63,034 nt of DNA. Source: Bacteroidales bacterium 52_46. GTDB lineage: Bacteria > Bacteroidota > Bacteroidia > Bacteroidales > Muribaculaceae. Positions 17,816-25,730 of this stretch are shown one piece after another. The notes under the pieces are model-generated. The model was not told the DNA's origin and ran no database searches. It saw only the letters and a list, made by a program, of their open reading frames with translations. Numbering within the stretch: the stretch's first letter is position 1; each line of letters opens with the position of its first letter. The stretch spans positions 1 to 63,034 of the forward strand of contig MNQK01000013.1 of the NCBI GenBank assembly GCA_001915385.1, read 5' to 3'. Position numbers and translations under genes: made by a program.

Positions 17816-17915
17816 TATTATCCGGATTGTAGATTAATACGGGTGTGGATGCACACGCAGTCATGCTCGCTGTCACGTTGGCAACTGACAATCTTCAAAA
17901 AATAGTTTTATAACA

Positions 17916-18995
17916 ATGAAAAAATTCATTTATCTGGCGGCTGCAATCGCCGCATCCTCATTGACATTCACTTCATGTTCTGACGACGATGACATGCCCG
18001 ACGTACCGCCGGTACAACATGCTGTCGACGGTCTGTTCGTTGTATGCAACGGCAATTATCTCGCAGGCAACGGTTCTCTCTCCTATTATACACCCTCTGA
18101 CAACAGTGTGGAAAACAACGTGTTCGAGCGCGCCAACGGCATGAAGCTCGGCGACACGGCCCAATCGATGAGCATTGACGGCGAGACGGGCTGGATCTGT
18201 GTCAACGGTTCGAATGTAGTGTATGCCATCGATGTGAACACCTATAAGGTGAAAGGCCACGTGACCGACATCGCATCGCCCCGCAACGCGCTTGTAGTCG
18301 GCGACCACAAAATGTATGTCACAGCTCTTTACGACAACCGCATAGCCATCGTCGACCCGGCGACATATTCCGTAACAGGACATATCGAAGTACCCGGCAT
18401 GGATGCTGCCACCGGCTCGACCGAACAGATGGTCAAGGTAGGCGACTATGTCTACGTCAACTGCTGGAGCTACCAGAAGGAAATCCTTAAAATCGACACC
18501 CGTAACGATAAAGTGGTTGACCGCATCGAAGTCGGCATCCAGCCGCAGAGCATCGCCTACGACAGAAACAACAACGCCCTTTGGGTGCTTTGCGACGGCG
18601 GCGGATATGCCACAAACCCCATCGGCTACGAGGCTCCATCGATATCGCGCATCAATCTCGGCACATTCAAGGTGGAAAGCACCATCGGGCTTGCACAATA
18701 CAGCTCGGTTTCCCACTTGCGCTATTACAACGGCAACCTGTACTGGCTCGAAAACGGTGTGCAACGCATGAGCACAAACGCAGCCGAAGCTCCGGCCGAG
18801 GCGTTTATCCCTACGGAAAGCTACAGCCTGTATGCACTTGACATCAACCCCGCCAACGGCGACATATACGTAGGCGACGCAATCGACTGGCAACAGGCAG
18901 GCGCCGTGACACGCTACAACTCATCAGGTGAAAAAATCAACTCTTTCAGCACCGGCATCATTCCCGCCGGATTCTGTTGGAAATTTGGCAAATAA
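17916..18995 (+). CDS. btuG: BtuG-like surface cobalamin-binding beta-propeller lipoprotein
   Basis: A lipoprotein of 359 residues with lipobox FTSC (C21), then acidic residues SDDDDMPD that resemble a surface-export signal in Bacteroidetes. The rest is a YncE/DUF5074-like beta-propeller with blade repeats such as GWICVNGSNVVYAIDVNTYK, KMYVTALYDNRIAIVDPAT and YVYVNCWSYQKEILKIDT. In Bacteroides, BtuG binds cobalamin extremely tightly and sits on BtuB as a lid. Position directly after a cobalamin riboswitch and before btuB makes this assignment strong. It may be translationally linked to btuB, whose possible starts lie at or just after its stop. Confidence 0.85.
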   Translation: MKKFIYLAAAIAASSLTFTSCSDDDDMPDVPPVQHAVDGLFVVCNGNYLAGNGSLSYYTPSDNSVENNVFERANGMKLGDTAQSMSIDGETGWICVNGSNVVYAIDVNTYKVKGHVTDIASPRNALVVGDHKMYVTALYDNRIAIVDPATYSVTGHIEVPGMDAATGSTEQMVKVGDYVYVNCWSYQKEILKIDTRNDKVVDRIEVGIQPQSIAYDRNNNALWVLCDGGGYATNPIGYEAPSISRINLGTFKVESTIGLAQYSSVSHLRYYNGNLYWLENGVQRMSTNAAEAPAEAFIPTESYSLYALDINPANGDIYVGDAIDWQQAGAVTRYNSSGEKINSFSTGIIPAGFCWKFGK

Positions 18996-19015
18996 TATCT
19001 CATAATCATCAGGAT

Positions 19016-21079
19016 ATGAGACTCCCGCAAAGCAGGGGCATCACTCAATCGTCAGGAAGGCACTATTTCTTTAGAGCCAAATTTCATTTCAATAGCGAAC
19101 ATTTTAGTTCCTCCGAGCCATCCCGACTGTTATTGACGATGACCCTGCTTTTTCTGTGTCTGGCGCCATTAGGTGCTACAGCCCAAAACAGCACGTTGAG
19201 CCGCCGGCTCGATGGCGTCACTGTCACTGCTCAGCGTCCGCTGAGCCGCATCGGCATTCAATATACCCCTATCGACTCGGCCGCCCTACGCGACAACATA
19301 TCGCTGTCGATGGCCGACGTGCTCGGCTTCAACTCATCGGTATTCGTCAAGTCGGCCGGGCGCGCCACGCTGTCGACAGTGGCATTCCGCGGCACAGCTC
19401 CCTCGCATACGGCAGTGACGTGGAACGGCCTTCCAATCAATTCCCCCGCCATGGGTCTGACCGATTTCTCCATGCTCCCCTCCTACCTTATAGACCGCGC
19501 ATCGCTGCTGCACGGAGCCTCGTCGCTCACACGAACGTCGGCCGGAATGGGTGGCATGGTCGACCTGTCGACATCGCCGGCCGAAATCCCCGGCGGCTTC
19601 AGTGCGCAGTACGTACAGGGAGTCGGCTCCTTCACCACTCTCGACGAGTTCCTGCGGCTCACCTACGGCGACAAACGCTGGCGATTTTCCACACGCGCCG
19701 TGCTCTCCACCTCCGACAACGATTTCACATTCGTCAACAAGGACCGCAAGGAGTTCGTCTACGACGACAACCATACCATAGTCGACTCCTACTACCCCAA
19801 GGACCGCAACCGCAACGGCAGCTACTCGGATTTTCATCTTCTGCAACAGGTTTATTTCACTGCCCCGAGGCGCCACAACCTCGGGCTGCAGGTATGGTAC
19901 ACCGGCTCCGTGCGCCATGTGCCACTCAACACCGTCGATTATATCGACTCGCGCAAATTCATAAAGAAACAGCGTGACAACATAATCCGCGCCATAGCGT
20001 CGTGGCAGCACACCGCACCGGGGATGACTTTTTCGGCAAGAGGCGGTTACACCCACCAGTGGAACGCATACGACTACGCGGTGGAACGCAGCGAGGGGGT
20101 GATGAACCGGTCGACCACGGCACGCACCAAGACAGATACATTCTACGGCGACGGCGAATGGGGCTGGACTCCGGTAGAGAACATGTTCCTGTCGGCCACA
20201 CTGACCGTGAAGCATGACCATGTGGCCACCGTCGACCGCGCGGCACTCTCAGGCGTCAACAGTTACGACAAGAGCCGGTGCGACATAGGCGCAGCAATAT
20301 CCGCGCGGTGGCAGGCCACGCAACGCCTCGGACTGTCGGCGGTCGTGCGTCAGGACATAGCCGGGAGCGATGCCGACGCCCCTACCCCTGCCATATTCGC
20401 CGACTACGTCGTATACCGTCCTGCCAATTTAACGATAAAGGGGTCGGTTGCCCGCAACCATCACTATGCGTCGCTCAACGACCTGTATTTCCTCCCCGGA
20501 GGCAATCCCGACCTCAAGGCCGAGCATGGCTGGAGCTACGATGTAGGCGCCTCAGCCGACCGAATGATAGGGTCACGGACGAGCATCTCGGCTTCGGTCA
20601 ACTGGTATGACTCCTACATCAACGACTGGATACTGTGGCTGCCGACCAACAAGGGATTTTTCCAGGCCCGCAACATACGCAACGTGCATGCCTGCGGCAT
20701 CGAGGCAAATGCCGGAATCGCCTCGCGCCTGAACCGCGACTGGACCCTCGACATCAATGCCAACGCTACATGGACTTCGTCGGTCAACAACAGCGCCCCG
20801 GTATCGCCCGACGACAAATCCACAGGCAAGCAGCTCCCCTACGTGCCAAAAATGTCGGCGGCATTGACATGCTCCGCATCATGGCGCCAGTGGACATTGC
20901 AATACAAGTGGTGCTATTTCATGAGCAACCTCTCGATAGAACGACGCATTCCGCTGCATACGTTCCACCTGTCGGCCAAACTCGCGGTCAACAACCTCTT
21001 CAACGCCGACTATCAGACCATAATGTCACACCCCATGCCCGGTATCAACTTCGAGGTATTCCTGTCGGTCACGATATAG
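19016..21079 (+). CDS. btuB: BtuB TonB-dependent cobalamin receptor (C-terminal internal deletion)
   Basis: Outer-membrane TonB-dependent transporter. The frame is open from 18977 and Met codons lie at 18977, 19016 and 19139. The signal peptide (TMTLLFLCLAPLGATAQ) argues for 19016 or 19139. The plug domain covers LDGVTVTAQRPLSRIG to about GMVDLSTSPAE, and the barrel follows (RWRFSTRAVLSTSDNDF, NLYFLPGGNPDLKAE-like motif, C-terminal NFEVFLSVTI). Compared with the partial copy at 24.0 kb, this gene lacks 21 residues between WCY and FMSN near the C-terminus, spanning the end of one strand, a loop and the start of the next. That may weaken the barrel. Function is clear from context; integrity is doubtful. 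Confidence 0.88.
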   Translation: MRLPQSRGITQSSGRHYFFRAKFHFNSEHFSSSEPSRLLLTMTLLFLCLAPLGATAQNSTLSRRLDGVTVTAQRPLSRIGIQYTPIDSAALRDNISLSMADVLGFNSSVFVKSAGRATLSTVAFRGTAPSHTAVTWNGLPINSPAMGLTDFSMLPSYLIDRASLLHGASSLTRTSAGMGGMVDLSTSPAEIPGGFSAQYVQGVGSFTTLDEFLRLTYGDKRWRFSTRAVLSTSDNDFTFVNKDRKEFVYDDNHTIVDSYYPKDRNRNGSYSDFHLLQQVYFTAPRRHNLGLQVWYTGSVRHVPLNTVDYIDSRKFIKKQRDNIIRAIASWQHTAPGMTFSARGGYTHQWNAYDYAVERSEGVMNRSTTARTKTDTFYGDGEWGWTPVENMFLSATLTVKHDHVATVDRAALSGVNSYDKSRCDIGAAISARWQATQRLGLSAVVRQDIAGSDADAPTPAIFADYVVYRPANLTIKGSVARNHHYASLNDLYFLPGGNPDLKAEHGWSYDVGASADRMIGSRTSISASVNWYDSYINDWILWLPTNKGFFQARNIRNVHACGIEANAGIASRLNRDWTLDINANATWTSSVNNSAPVSPDDKSTGKQLPYVPKMSAALTCSASWRQWTLQYKWCYFMSNLSIERRIPLHTFHLSAKLAVNNLFNADYQTIMSHPMPGINFEVFLSVTI

Positions 21080-21130
21080 GGGGCAGCATCTTCTGATGTC
21101 CGGACAAAAAAACTTTTCACTCACGAAAAT

Positions 21131-21173
21131 ATAAAGCGGTCTTTCGCTGTGTTATGGCGAAAGCCCGCTTTAT
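21131..21173 (+). terminator. Hairpin after btuB
   Basis: ATAAAGCGGTCTTTCGC pairs with GCGAAAGCCCGCTTTAT (one mismatch) around a 9-base loop. There is no clear T run after it. It probably ends the btuGB transcript or marks the left edge of the accessory island. Confidence 0.6.
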
Positions 21174-21253
21174 ATTTGCAGCAATTTAAATAGACGATGA
21201 AATTGCTGAACTCAAAATTCCGGCTAACAAAGGTAATATTTCAAAAAAATTCG

Positions 21254-21261
21254 TAATTTTG
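21254..21261 (+). promoter_or_regulatory. -7 element of the island leader
   Basis: TAATTTTG matches TAnnTTTG. A transcript would start about 21268 and carry a leader of roughly 240 bases before the ORF at 21512. Confidence 0.5.
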
Positions 21262-21306
21262 CTCTTAGTCAAGAGTGACAACAAACAAAAAGAATGAAAA
21301 GTGCTT

Positions 21307-21445
21307 CAAACTTGAAGAATCGCCAACTCTGTAAAAGTACATCGAAGCATAGCTTGAATAGCTCATATAATCATGTGGGCTGTTCATCTGTGTGTATGTA
21401 CAAGCGTTTGGCGATGCTTTCAAGTTTGCACGGATGGCAGCCCAC
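21307..21445 (+). ncRNA. Structured leader with two interleaved stems (pseudoknot-like)
   Basis: Segment A (21307-21326, CAAACTTGAA then ATCGCCAA) pairs with A' (21408-21428, TTGGCGAT then TTCAAGTTTG): 10 plus 8 base pairs around a small internal loop. Segment B (21375-21392, GTGGGCTG then CATCTGTG) pairs with B' (21429-21445, CACGGATG then CAGCCCAC): about 16 pairs with one bulge and one G-U. The order is A-B-A'-B', and A' abuts B'. The RNA could therefore form an H-type pseudoknot or switch between two hairpins. I know no RNA family with this form. It leads into the 21512 ORF. Confidence 0.55.
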
Positions 21446-21511
21446 TTTTCCATATAATTCCATGAAAATCTCCAATATTCGGCTGCCTGCGGAGGAAATA
21501 ACAATTATATT

Positions 21512-21964
21512 ATGGTGAATAAAGAAGTCAATACTGCAAAGGCATTCTGGAGAGTATTTATAGTATTTTTTGTAGTCTCTATGATTTTTTCATTAGTGAT
21601 GGCAAAAGATGCAGAAATGACCTTTAATAAGTTAATTAGCCTAATACTTTTGGTTGTAGCATGGAGTTTTATAATGGGCACTTTTGCGTCTTTGATTACC
21701 TGGATTTCAAAGCGCAAGCAAAAGCTGGAAGATAAAGATGAAATTAATGAATTAATGCGACAATATCTTGAAAAAAAGTTACGTGAAGATATTGGCAAGC
21801 AATCAATAAAAGAAAGCAGTACAAAAGAGCGACCTTATATGGAATTAGAAAGAGAGTACAACAGAAATAAACCGCTCCAAAAGGATGAGCATAAAAACTA
21901 TTCAGGCACACGTCCACACGGGACAGTAAACGACATGTATAAGAATAGGTTTAATATAAAATAA
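21512..21964 (+). CDS. Small two-TM membrane protein, unknown family
   Basis: 150 residues, not recognised. Two hydrophobic helices (FWRVFIVFFVVSMIFSLVMA, ~12-31, and ISLILLVVAWSFIMGTFASL, ~42-61) are followed by a Lys/Glu-rich cytoplasmic tail of ~85 residues with likely coiled coil (KRKQKLEDKDEINELMRQ) and a polar end. GGAGG lies 16 bases upstream of the start, a long spacing. Codon use and base composition are clearly more AT-rich than the flanking btu and argD genes, which points to horizontal origin. It is 127 bases from the GIY-YIG gene; function unknown. Confidence 0.65.
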   Translation: MVNKEVNTAKAFWRVFIVFFVVSMIFSLVMAKDAEMTFNKLISLILLVVAWSFIMGTFASLITWISKRKQKLEDKDEINELMRQYLEKKLREDIGKQSIKESSTKERPYMELEREYNRNKPLQKDEHKNYSGTRPHGTVNDMYKNRFNIK

Positions 21965-22091
21965 CTGGTCTTCAACAAAAATAAACTTATGTGATTAATT
22001 ACCGTTACATAAATTAACCTCCGAGCAATAGTTCCGATATCAGCTTATGCAGATTTCGCATAGTTATAACTAAAATTAAAAAAACAATATC

Positions 22092-22988
22092 ATGAATGAT
22101 AACAAACTTACAATTGCTACTATCCAGCAGATTTTAGCCAGACGTAACGAAGAATTTGACAAAAGCAATTCTATCAAACTTGTCCGACATGCCGATACAC
22201 GAAAACCGGACGAGAGGCCAATAACTGTAAACGGACTTCCATTCAAAGGTTCCTTACTTGAACTTTACCGTTACGATATTGAAACTTTTAAAGACTATCA
22301 GTGCCGCCAAAGAGAGGGGACGTTTGATAAAACTGATTTTTTAGTTGTTTTCGTAGGCGAAAGTGGTACGCGTGCAAGATTTATTGCCGTATACAAAGTT
22401 GGTGAATCCAGACCTAATCCGAATGTCAAAGGAGAAGTCATAATTAACCTGCAAGAAGTTGACGAATTTAAATTTCTATCCAGACGAATAGTAATCGACT
22501 GGGGAAAATCAACAGTCAGCTGGCATCAGGATTTTCGTAAACAAATAAAACCTGTCATCCGCATTGATGAGGGATTTGAGGACGAAAACGGCGTACCGCG
22601 TTTTATTTCTTATGCCGACACAATACTGTCGTTTGACGAACTTAAAGCCATTTTTATCAATGAAGATGAAGAGTGGAAAAACAAGCTGCAGGCTGTTAAT
22701 GGAATATACATGATTGTAGATAAGTTGACGGGCAAACAATACGTAGGCAGCACATACGGCAGTAAGGGAATATGGGGAAGATGGCAATGCTATTTTTTAA
22801 CCAAAGGACATGGGGGAAATAAAGATTTAGAAGATCTGATTTCCAAAGACCCTGATTATGCCGTTCATTTCCAATGGGTCATACTCGAAACAATGTCGAT
22901 AAGAATATCTGAAGACGAAGCTATTACACGCGAGAATCTATATAAAGATAAATTCTTAACACGAACGTTCGGATACAATCGTAATTAG
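22092..22988 (+). CDS. GIY-YIG nuclease-domain protein
   Basis: 298 residues. The C-terminal ~95 form a GIY-YIG endonuclease domain: NGIYMIVD (G204-Y206), KQYVGSTYG (Y217-G219), the catalytic Arg in WGRW (R230) and the metal-binding Glu in TREN (E281), so the active site looks complete. The N-terminal ~200 residues are a separate domain, with YRYDIETFKDYQCRQREG and a strand-rich stretch DFLVVFVGESGTRARFIAVY that could be a DNA- or modification-sensing fold (inference). It is followed after 2 bases by a WYL regulator. It lies in the AT-rich island. Restriction-like or anti-phage activity is possible but unproven. Confidence 0.82.
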   Translation: MNDNKLTIATIQQILARRNEEFDKSNSIKLVRHADTRKPDERPITVNGLPFKGSLLELYRYDIETFKDYQCRQREGTFDKTDFLVVFVGESGTRARFIAVYKVGESRPNPNVKGEVIINLQEVDEFKFLSRRIVIDWGKSTVSWHQDFRKQIKPVIRIDEGFEDENGVPRFISYADTILSFDELKAIFINEDEEWKNKLQAVNGIYMIVDKLTGKQYVGSTYGSKGIWGRWQCYFLTKGHGGNKDLEDLISKDPDYAVHFQWVILETMSIRISEDEAITRENLYKDKFLTRTFGYNRN

Positions 22989-22990
22989 AT

Positions 22991-23899
22991 ATGGGAACCG
23001 GAAGGAAGCAGGGGGAAGTGTTCAGGCGGTATCTATGGCTGTATGAGATGATTGCGTCACGAGGGCCTGTAAGTTTTCAGGAGATCTCGCGAACATGGGA
23101 ATCGGCTACTATCAATGAGGATAAAGCAGGGTTGCCGCACAAGACTTTTGAAAATCACAGGGAGGCAATCGAGACTCTGTTTGATGTCAAGATCGTCTGC
23201 GATCGTGCCTCTAATCAGTATTACGTAGATAATGACGGCAACGCCCTTTCCCGTGAGGCGGTGTCACTGCTTGACAATGCCTTGTTCCTAAACAATATCG
23301 CTTCCAAAGCCGGATTACGCGAGCGCATATCTGTGGAGACTGCCCCGAATGCCTCGCAATATATGCGTGATATCATTAATGCTATCGAGGAGGAGAGGAA
23401 ACTGTCATTACTTTACAGGCACAATTATGACCGCAATCGGGAAGAAACTGTATCTGTCACACCAATAGGGTTGAAAATGTTTCGGCAGCGATGGTATCTG
23501 ATTGCCGAGAAACCTGACGGAGAGCCATACTCCTACCCTTTCGACAGAATAGTACGTCTGAGCGTAGGAGATAAGACCGTGCCGTCAAGCTTCGACATCA
23601 GCGATTTATTCCATAACTGCTACGGTATCATACGTGAGCCGTGGACAGAACCGGAGGAAGTGCTTCTTAAGATTCAATCGGAAGAGGCAAACTATATCGA
23701 GGCACTTCCGCTGCACCAGTCGCAGCAAGTAATCGAAAAGGATGACGGCTACACTCTATTTTCACTGACGGTGTATCCCACGCATGATTTCATCATGGAA
23801 CTGCTTTCACACGGCGATAAGCTGGAGGTACTTGCCCCTCAGTCGCTCCGCAACGAAATCAAAGGAATTATTTTCAACATGCATAAACTATACAAATGA
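22991..23899 (+). CDS. WYL-domain transcriptional regulator
   Basis: 302 residues. The N-terminal winged-helix-like region (~8-85) contains GPVSFQEISRTW and HKTFENHREAIETLF. The WYL domain (~125-200) has the namesake residues in RQRWYLIAEK (W168, Y169, L170) and a preceding SLLYRHNYDRN strand. A C-terminal extension (~205-302) ends LRNEIKGIIFNMHKLYK. WYL regulators sense ligands, often nucleic acid fragments, and several (BrxR, CapW) control phage-defence operons. It starts 2 bases after the GIY-YIG gene and the next ORF starts one base after its stop, so all three form one operon. Confidence 0.88.
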   Translation: MGTGRKQGEVFRRYLWLYEMIASRGPVSFQEISRTWESATINEDKAGLPHKTFENHREAIETLFDVKIVCDRASNQYYVDNDGNALSREAVSLLDNALFLNNIASKAGLRERISVETAPNASQYMRDIINAIEEERKLSLLYRHNYDRNREETVSVTPIGLKMFRQRWYLIAEKPDGEPYSYPFDRIVRLSVGDKTVPSSFDISDLFHNCYGIIREPWTEPEEVLLKIQSEEANYIEALPLHQSQQVIEKDDGYTLFSLTVYPTHDFIMELLSHGDKLEVLAPQSLRNEIKGIIFNMHKLYK

Positions 23900-23900
23900 T

Positions 23901-24019
23901 ATGACGAAAGAAGATTATTACAATATTTGCGGACGAGATGGAGATTTAAATATTCCAAGAACTTACCGTACTTACTTTGACCGTCTTTGCCACGAATACA
24001 GTTGTTATCCCGTCAAGCA
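23901..24019 (+). pseudogene. Truncated third ORF of the GIY-YIG/WYL operon
   Basis: Begins ATG one base after the WYL stop and reads MTKEDYYNICGRDGDLNIPR, then TYRTYFDRLCHEYSCYPVKQ. After about 40 residues it runs into the btuB-derived sequence at ~24020 and loses sense. The tight spacing shows that it was the third gene of the operon. I do not recognise the family. The loss of its 3' part marks the right junction of the island. Confidence 0.65.
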
Positions 24020-24283
24020 AAAAAAATGTCGGTTGCGCTCACCGGCAACGTGTCATGGCGCCTGTGGACATTGCAATACAAATGGTGCTACTACTCGAAA
24101 CGTTACACCATGACCTCCAACGAGGAAACAATCTCCGGCTCACTCCCGCGCTATTTCATGAGCAACCTCTCGATAGAACGAAAACTCGCGGTCAACAACC
24201 TCTTCAACGCCGACTACCAGACCATAATGTCACACCCCATGCCCGGTATCAACTTCGAGTTTTTCCTCTCGGTCGAAATCTGA
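24020..24283 (+). pseudogene. Partial second copy of the btuB 3' end
   Basis: Encodes the last ~87 residues of a BtuB, from KKMSVALTGNVSWRLWTLQY to the stop after FFLSVEI, closely matching 20846-21079. It keeps 21 residues that the main gene lacks (WCY-YSKRYTMTSNEETISGSL-PRYFMSN), but lacks 11 that the main gene has (RIPLHTFHLSA). It has no start of its own. The two differ by scattered substitutions, so this is not a fresh duplication. Confidence 0.85.
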
Positions 24284-24357
24284 CGTATAAGTATAAACGA
24301 ATTTATAGCTACGCTATTCATAGCCAAGCCAATAGTTTAATGCGTTGACTGAGTTGA

Positions 24358-24423
24358 GTGGGGCGGGGGCGTCTCGCCCCCGTGGTATTATTTCTATACA
24401 CTGAAAGTTACCACGGGGGCGAG
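24358..24423. repeat. Family A palindromic repeat, right arm truncated
   Basis: GTGGGGCGGGGGCGTCTCGC is followed by the usual CACTGAAAGTTACCACGGGG loop and arm, but the right arm breaks off after GGGGGCGAGG. It lies 35 bases from the argD stop. Confidence 0.7.
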
Positions 24424-24459
24424 GATTAAGTTTTTTGCGGTTATATAACGGTCTGCCGG

Positions 24460-25587
24460 TCAGTCGGCGAGGGCGGCGCGGAAGCGGGCAAGGAATTCGT
24501 CGGCCTGGGCGCGTGTGAGGCAGAGCGGCGGGAGGAGGCGGATAGTGTTGGTGCCGGATGCGCCTGTGAATACATGCTGCTCGAAAATGAGTTTCTTACG
24601 GAGTTCCTTTACGGGTTGCTCCATCTCTATGCCTATCATCAGGCCGCGGCCGCGTACTTCCTTGATGCCGGGGATTTCTTTCAGTTTTTCAATGAGATAA
24701 GCTCCGACTTCAGCGGCATTATCTACAAGATGCTCCTCTTTCATCACCTCAAGAACGGCAATAGCGGCGGCGCAGGCGAGATGGTTGCCTCCGAATGTCG
24801 TGCCGAGCTGGCCATAGACCGGCGCAAATTTCGGCGATATAAGGACTGCTCCCATCGGGAAACCGTTGGCTATGCCTTTGGCTACGGTAATCATATCGGG
24901 ACGTATACCTGCCCACTGATGGGCGAAGAAGCGGCCCGAACGACCATAGCCCGACTGTATTTCGTCAAGAATCAGCACTACGCCTGCATCCTCGGTGAGG
25001 CGGCGGAGCTCGCACAGGAAGTTGTCGTCTGGTATGCGTATGCCGCCGACACCCTGAATACCTTCGATTATGACTGCGGCAACATCGCCCTTTTCAATTT
25101 CGGCCTTAACGGCGTCGATGTCGTTGAGAGGAACGAAAGTTACATGGCCATTGTCGTTGAGAGGTGCCACTATCTTGGGATTGTCGGTAGCCTCGACAGC
25201 AGCCGACGTACGGCCGTGGAATGCTTTGCCGAAGGCTATGACGCGCTTGCGACCGGTAGCGAACGATGCGAGTTTGAGCGCGTTCTCGTTGGCCTCCGCA
25301 CCCGAATTGATAAGAAAAAGCTGATAGTCGTCGTATCCCGAAGCCTTGCCGAGCTTTTCGGCAAGACGGCGCTGCAACGAATTCTGTACGGAATTGGAAT
25401 AGAACACCAGTTTGGCAGCCTGGTCGGCAAGCGCCTTGAGATAGTGCGGGTGGGAATGTCCTATCGAAATTACCGCATGGCCTCCGTAGAGATCGAGATA
25501 TTCCTGACCGTCGGCGTCGTAGGTATGACAGCCTGCGCCTTTTACTATTTCCACATCATAGAGCGGATAGACATCAAACAACTTCAT
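24460..25587 (-). CDS. argD: Acetylornithine/succinylornithine aminotransferase
   Basis: A PLP-dependent class III aminotransferase of 375 residues in arginine biosynthesis. Motifs: LYGGHAVISIGHSHPHY, the phosphate-binding NSGAEANENALKLA, FHGRTSAAVEATDNP, VIIEGIQGVGGI, the PLP-Asp in LILDEIQSGYGRSG, the Schiff-base Lys in TVAKGIANGFPMGAV, and TTFGGNHLACAAA. Bacteroidetes often use N-succinylated rather than N-acetylated ornithine intermediates, so the natural substrate may be N-succinylornithine. No other arg genes are in the window. It stands downstream of ompP1 on the same strand with a terminator between. Confidence 0.92.
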   Translation of the reverse strand: MKLFDVYPLYDVEIVKGAGCHTYDADGQEYLDLYGGHAVISIGHSHPHYLKALADQAAKLVFYSNSVQNSLQRRLAEKLGKASGYDDYQLFLINSGAEANENALKLASFATGRKRVIAFGKAFHGRTSAAVEATDNPKIVAPLNDNGHVTFVPLNDIDAVKAEIEKGDVAAVIIEGIQGVGGIRIPDDNFLCELRRLTEDAGVVLILDEIQSGYGRSGRFFAHQWAGIRPDMITVAKGIANGFPMGAVLISPKFAPVYGQLGTTFGGNHLACAAAIAVLEVMKEEHLVDNAAEVGAYLIEKLKEIPGIKEVRGRGLMIGIEMEQPVKELRKKLIFEQHVFTGASGTNTIRLLPPLCLTRAQADEFLARFRAALAD

Positions 25588-25630
25588 AATCTTCGTTTCA
25601 GTTAAATATATAATTAAATATATAATGCAA

Positions 25631-25664
25631 AAGCCGAAATGTCAGATATTCTGCATTTCGGCTT
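25631..25664 (-). terminator. Terminator of the OmpP1/FadL gene
   Basis: AAGCCGAAATG (25631-25641) pairs perfectly with CATTTCGGCTT (25654-25664). On the minus strand the stem is followed by TTTTGCATTA. It lies 66 bases after the ompP1 stop and 43 bases before the argD start. Confidence 0.75.
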
Positions 25665-25730
25665 ACAAAGTTACAGCAATAAGTTCATATTATGAAACTT
25701 TATGCGGCCATTTTATATTTTTTTGAGAAA

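Noticed and set aside
21265..21518. Short ORFs on both strands in the island leader
   Set aside because: They start without a plausible context and run through the paired stem segments. The base-pairing pattern explains the sequence better than coding does.
21080..24019. The island as a complete integrative element or transposon
   Set aside because: No integrase, transposase, relaxase or clear terminal repeats. The partial btuB duplication is diverged and gapped, not a clean attachment site.
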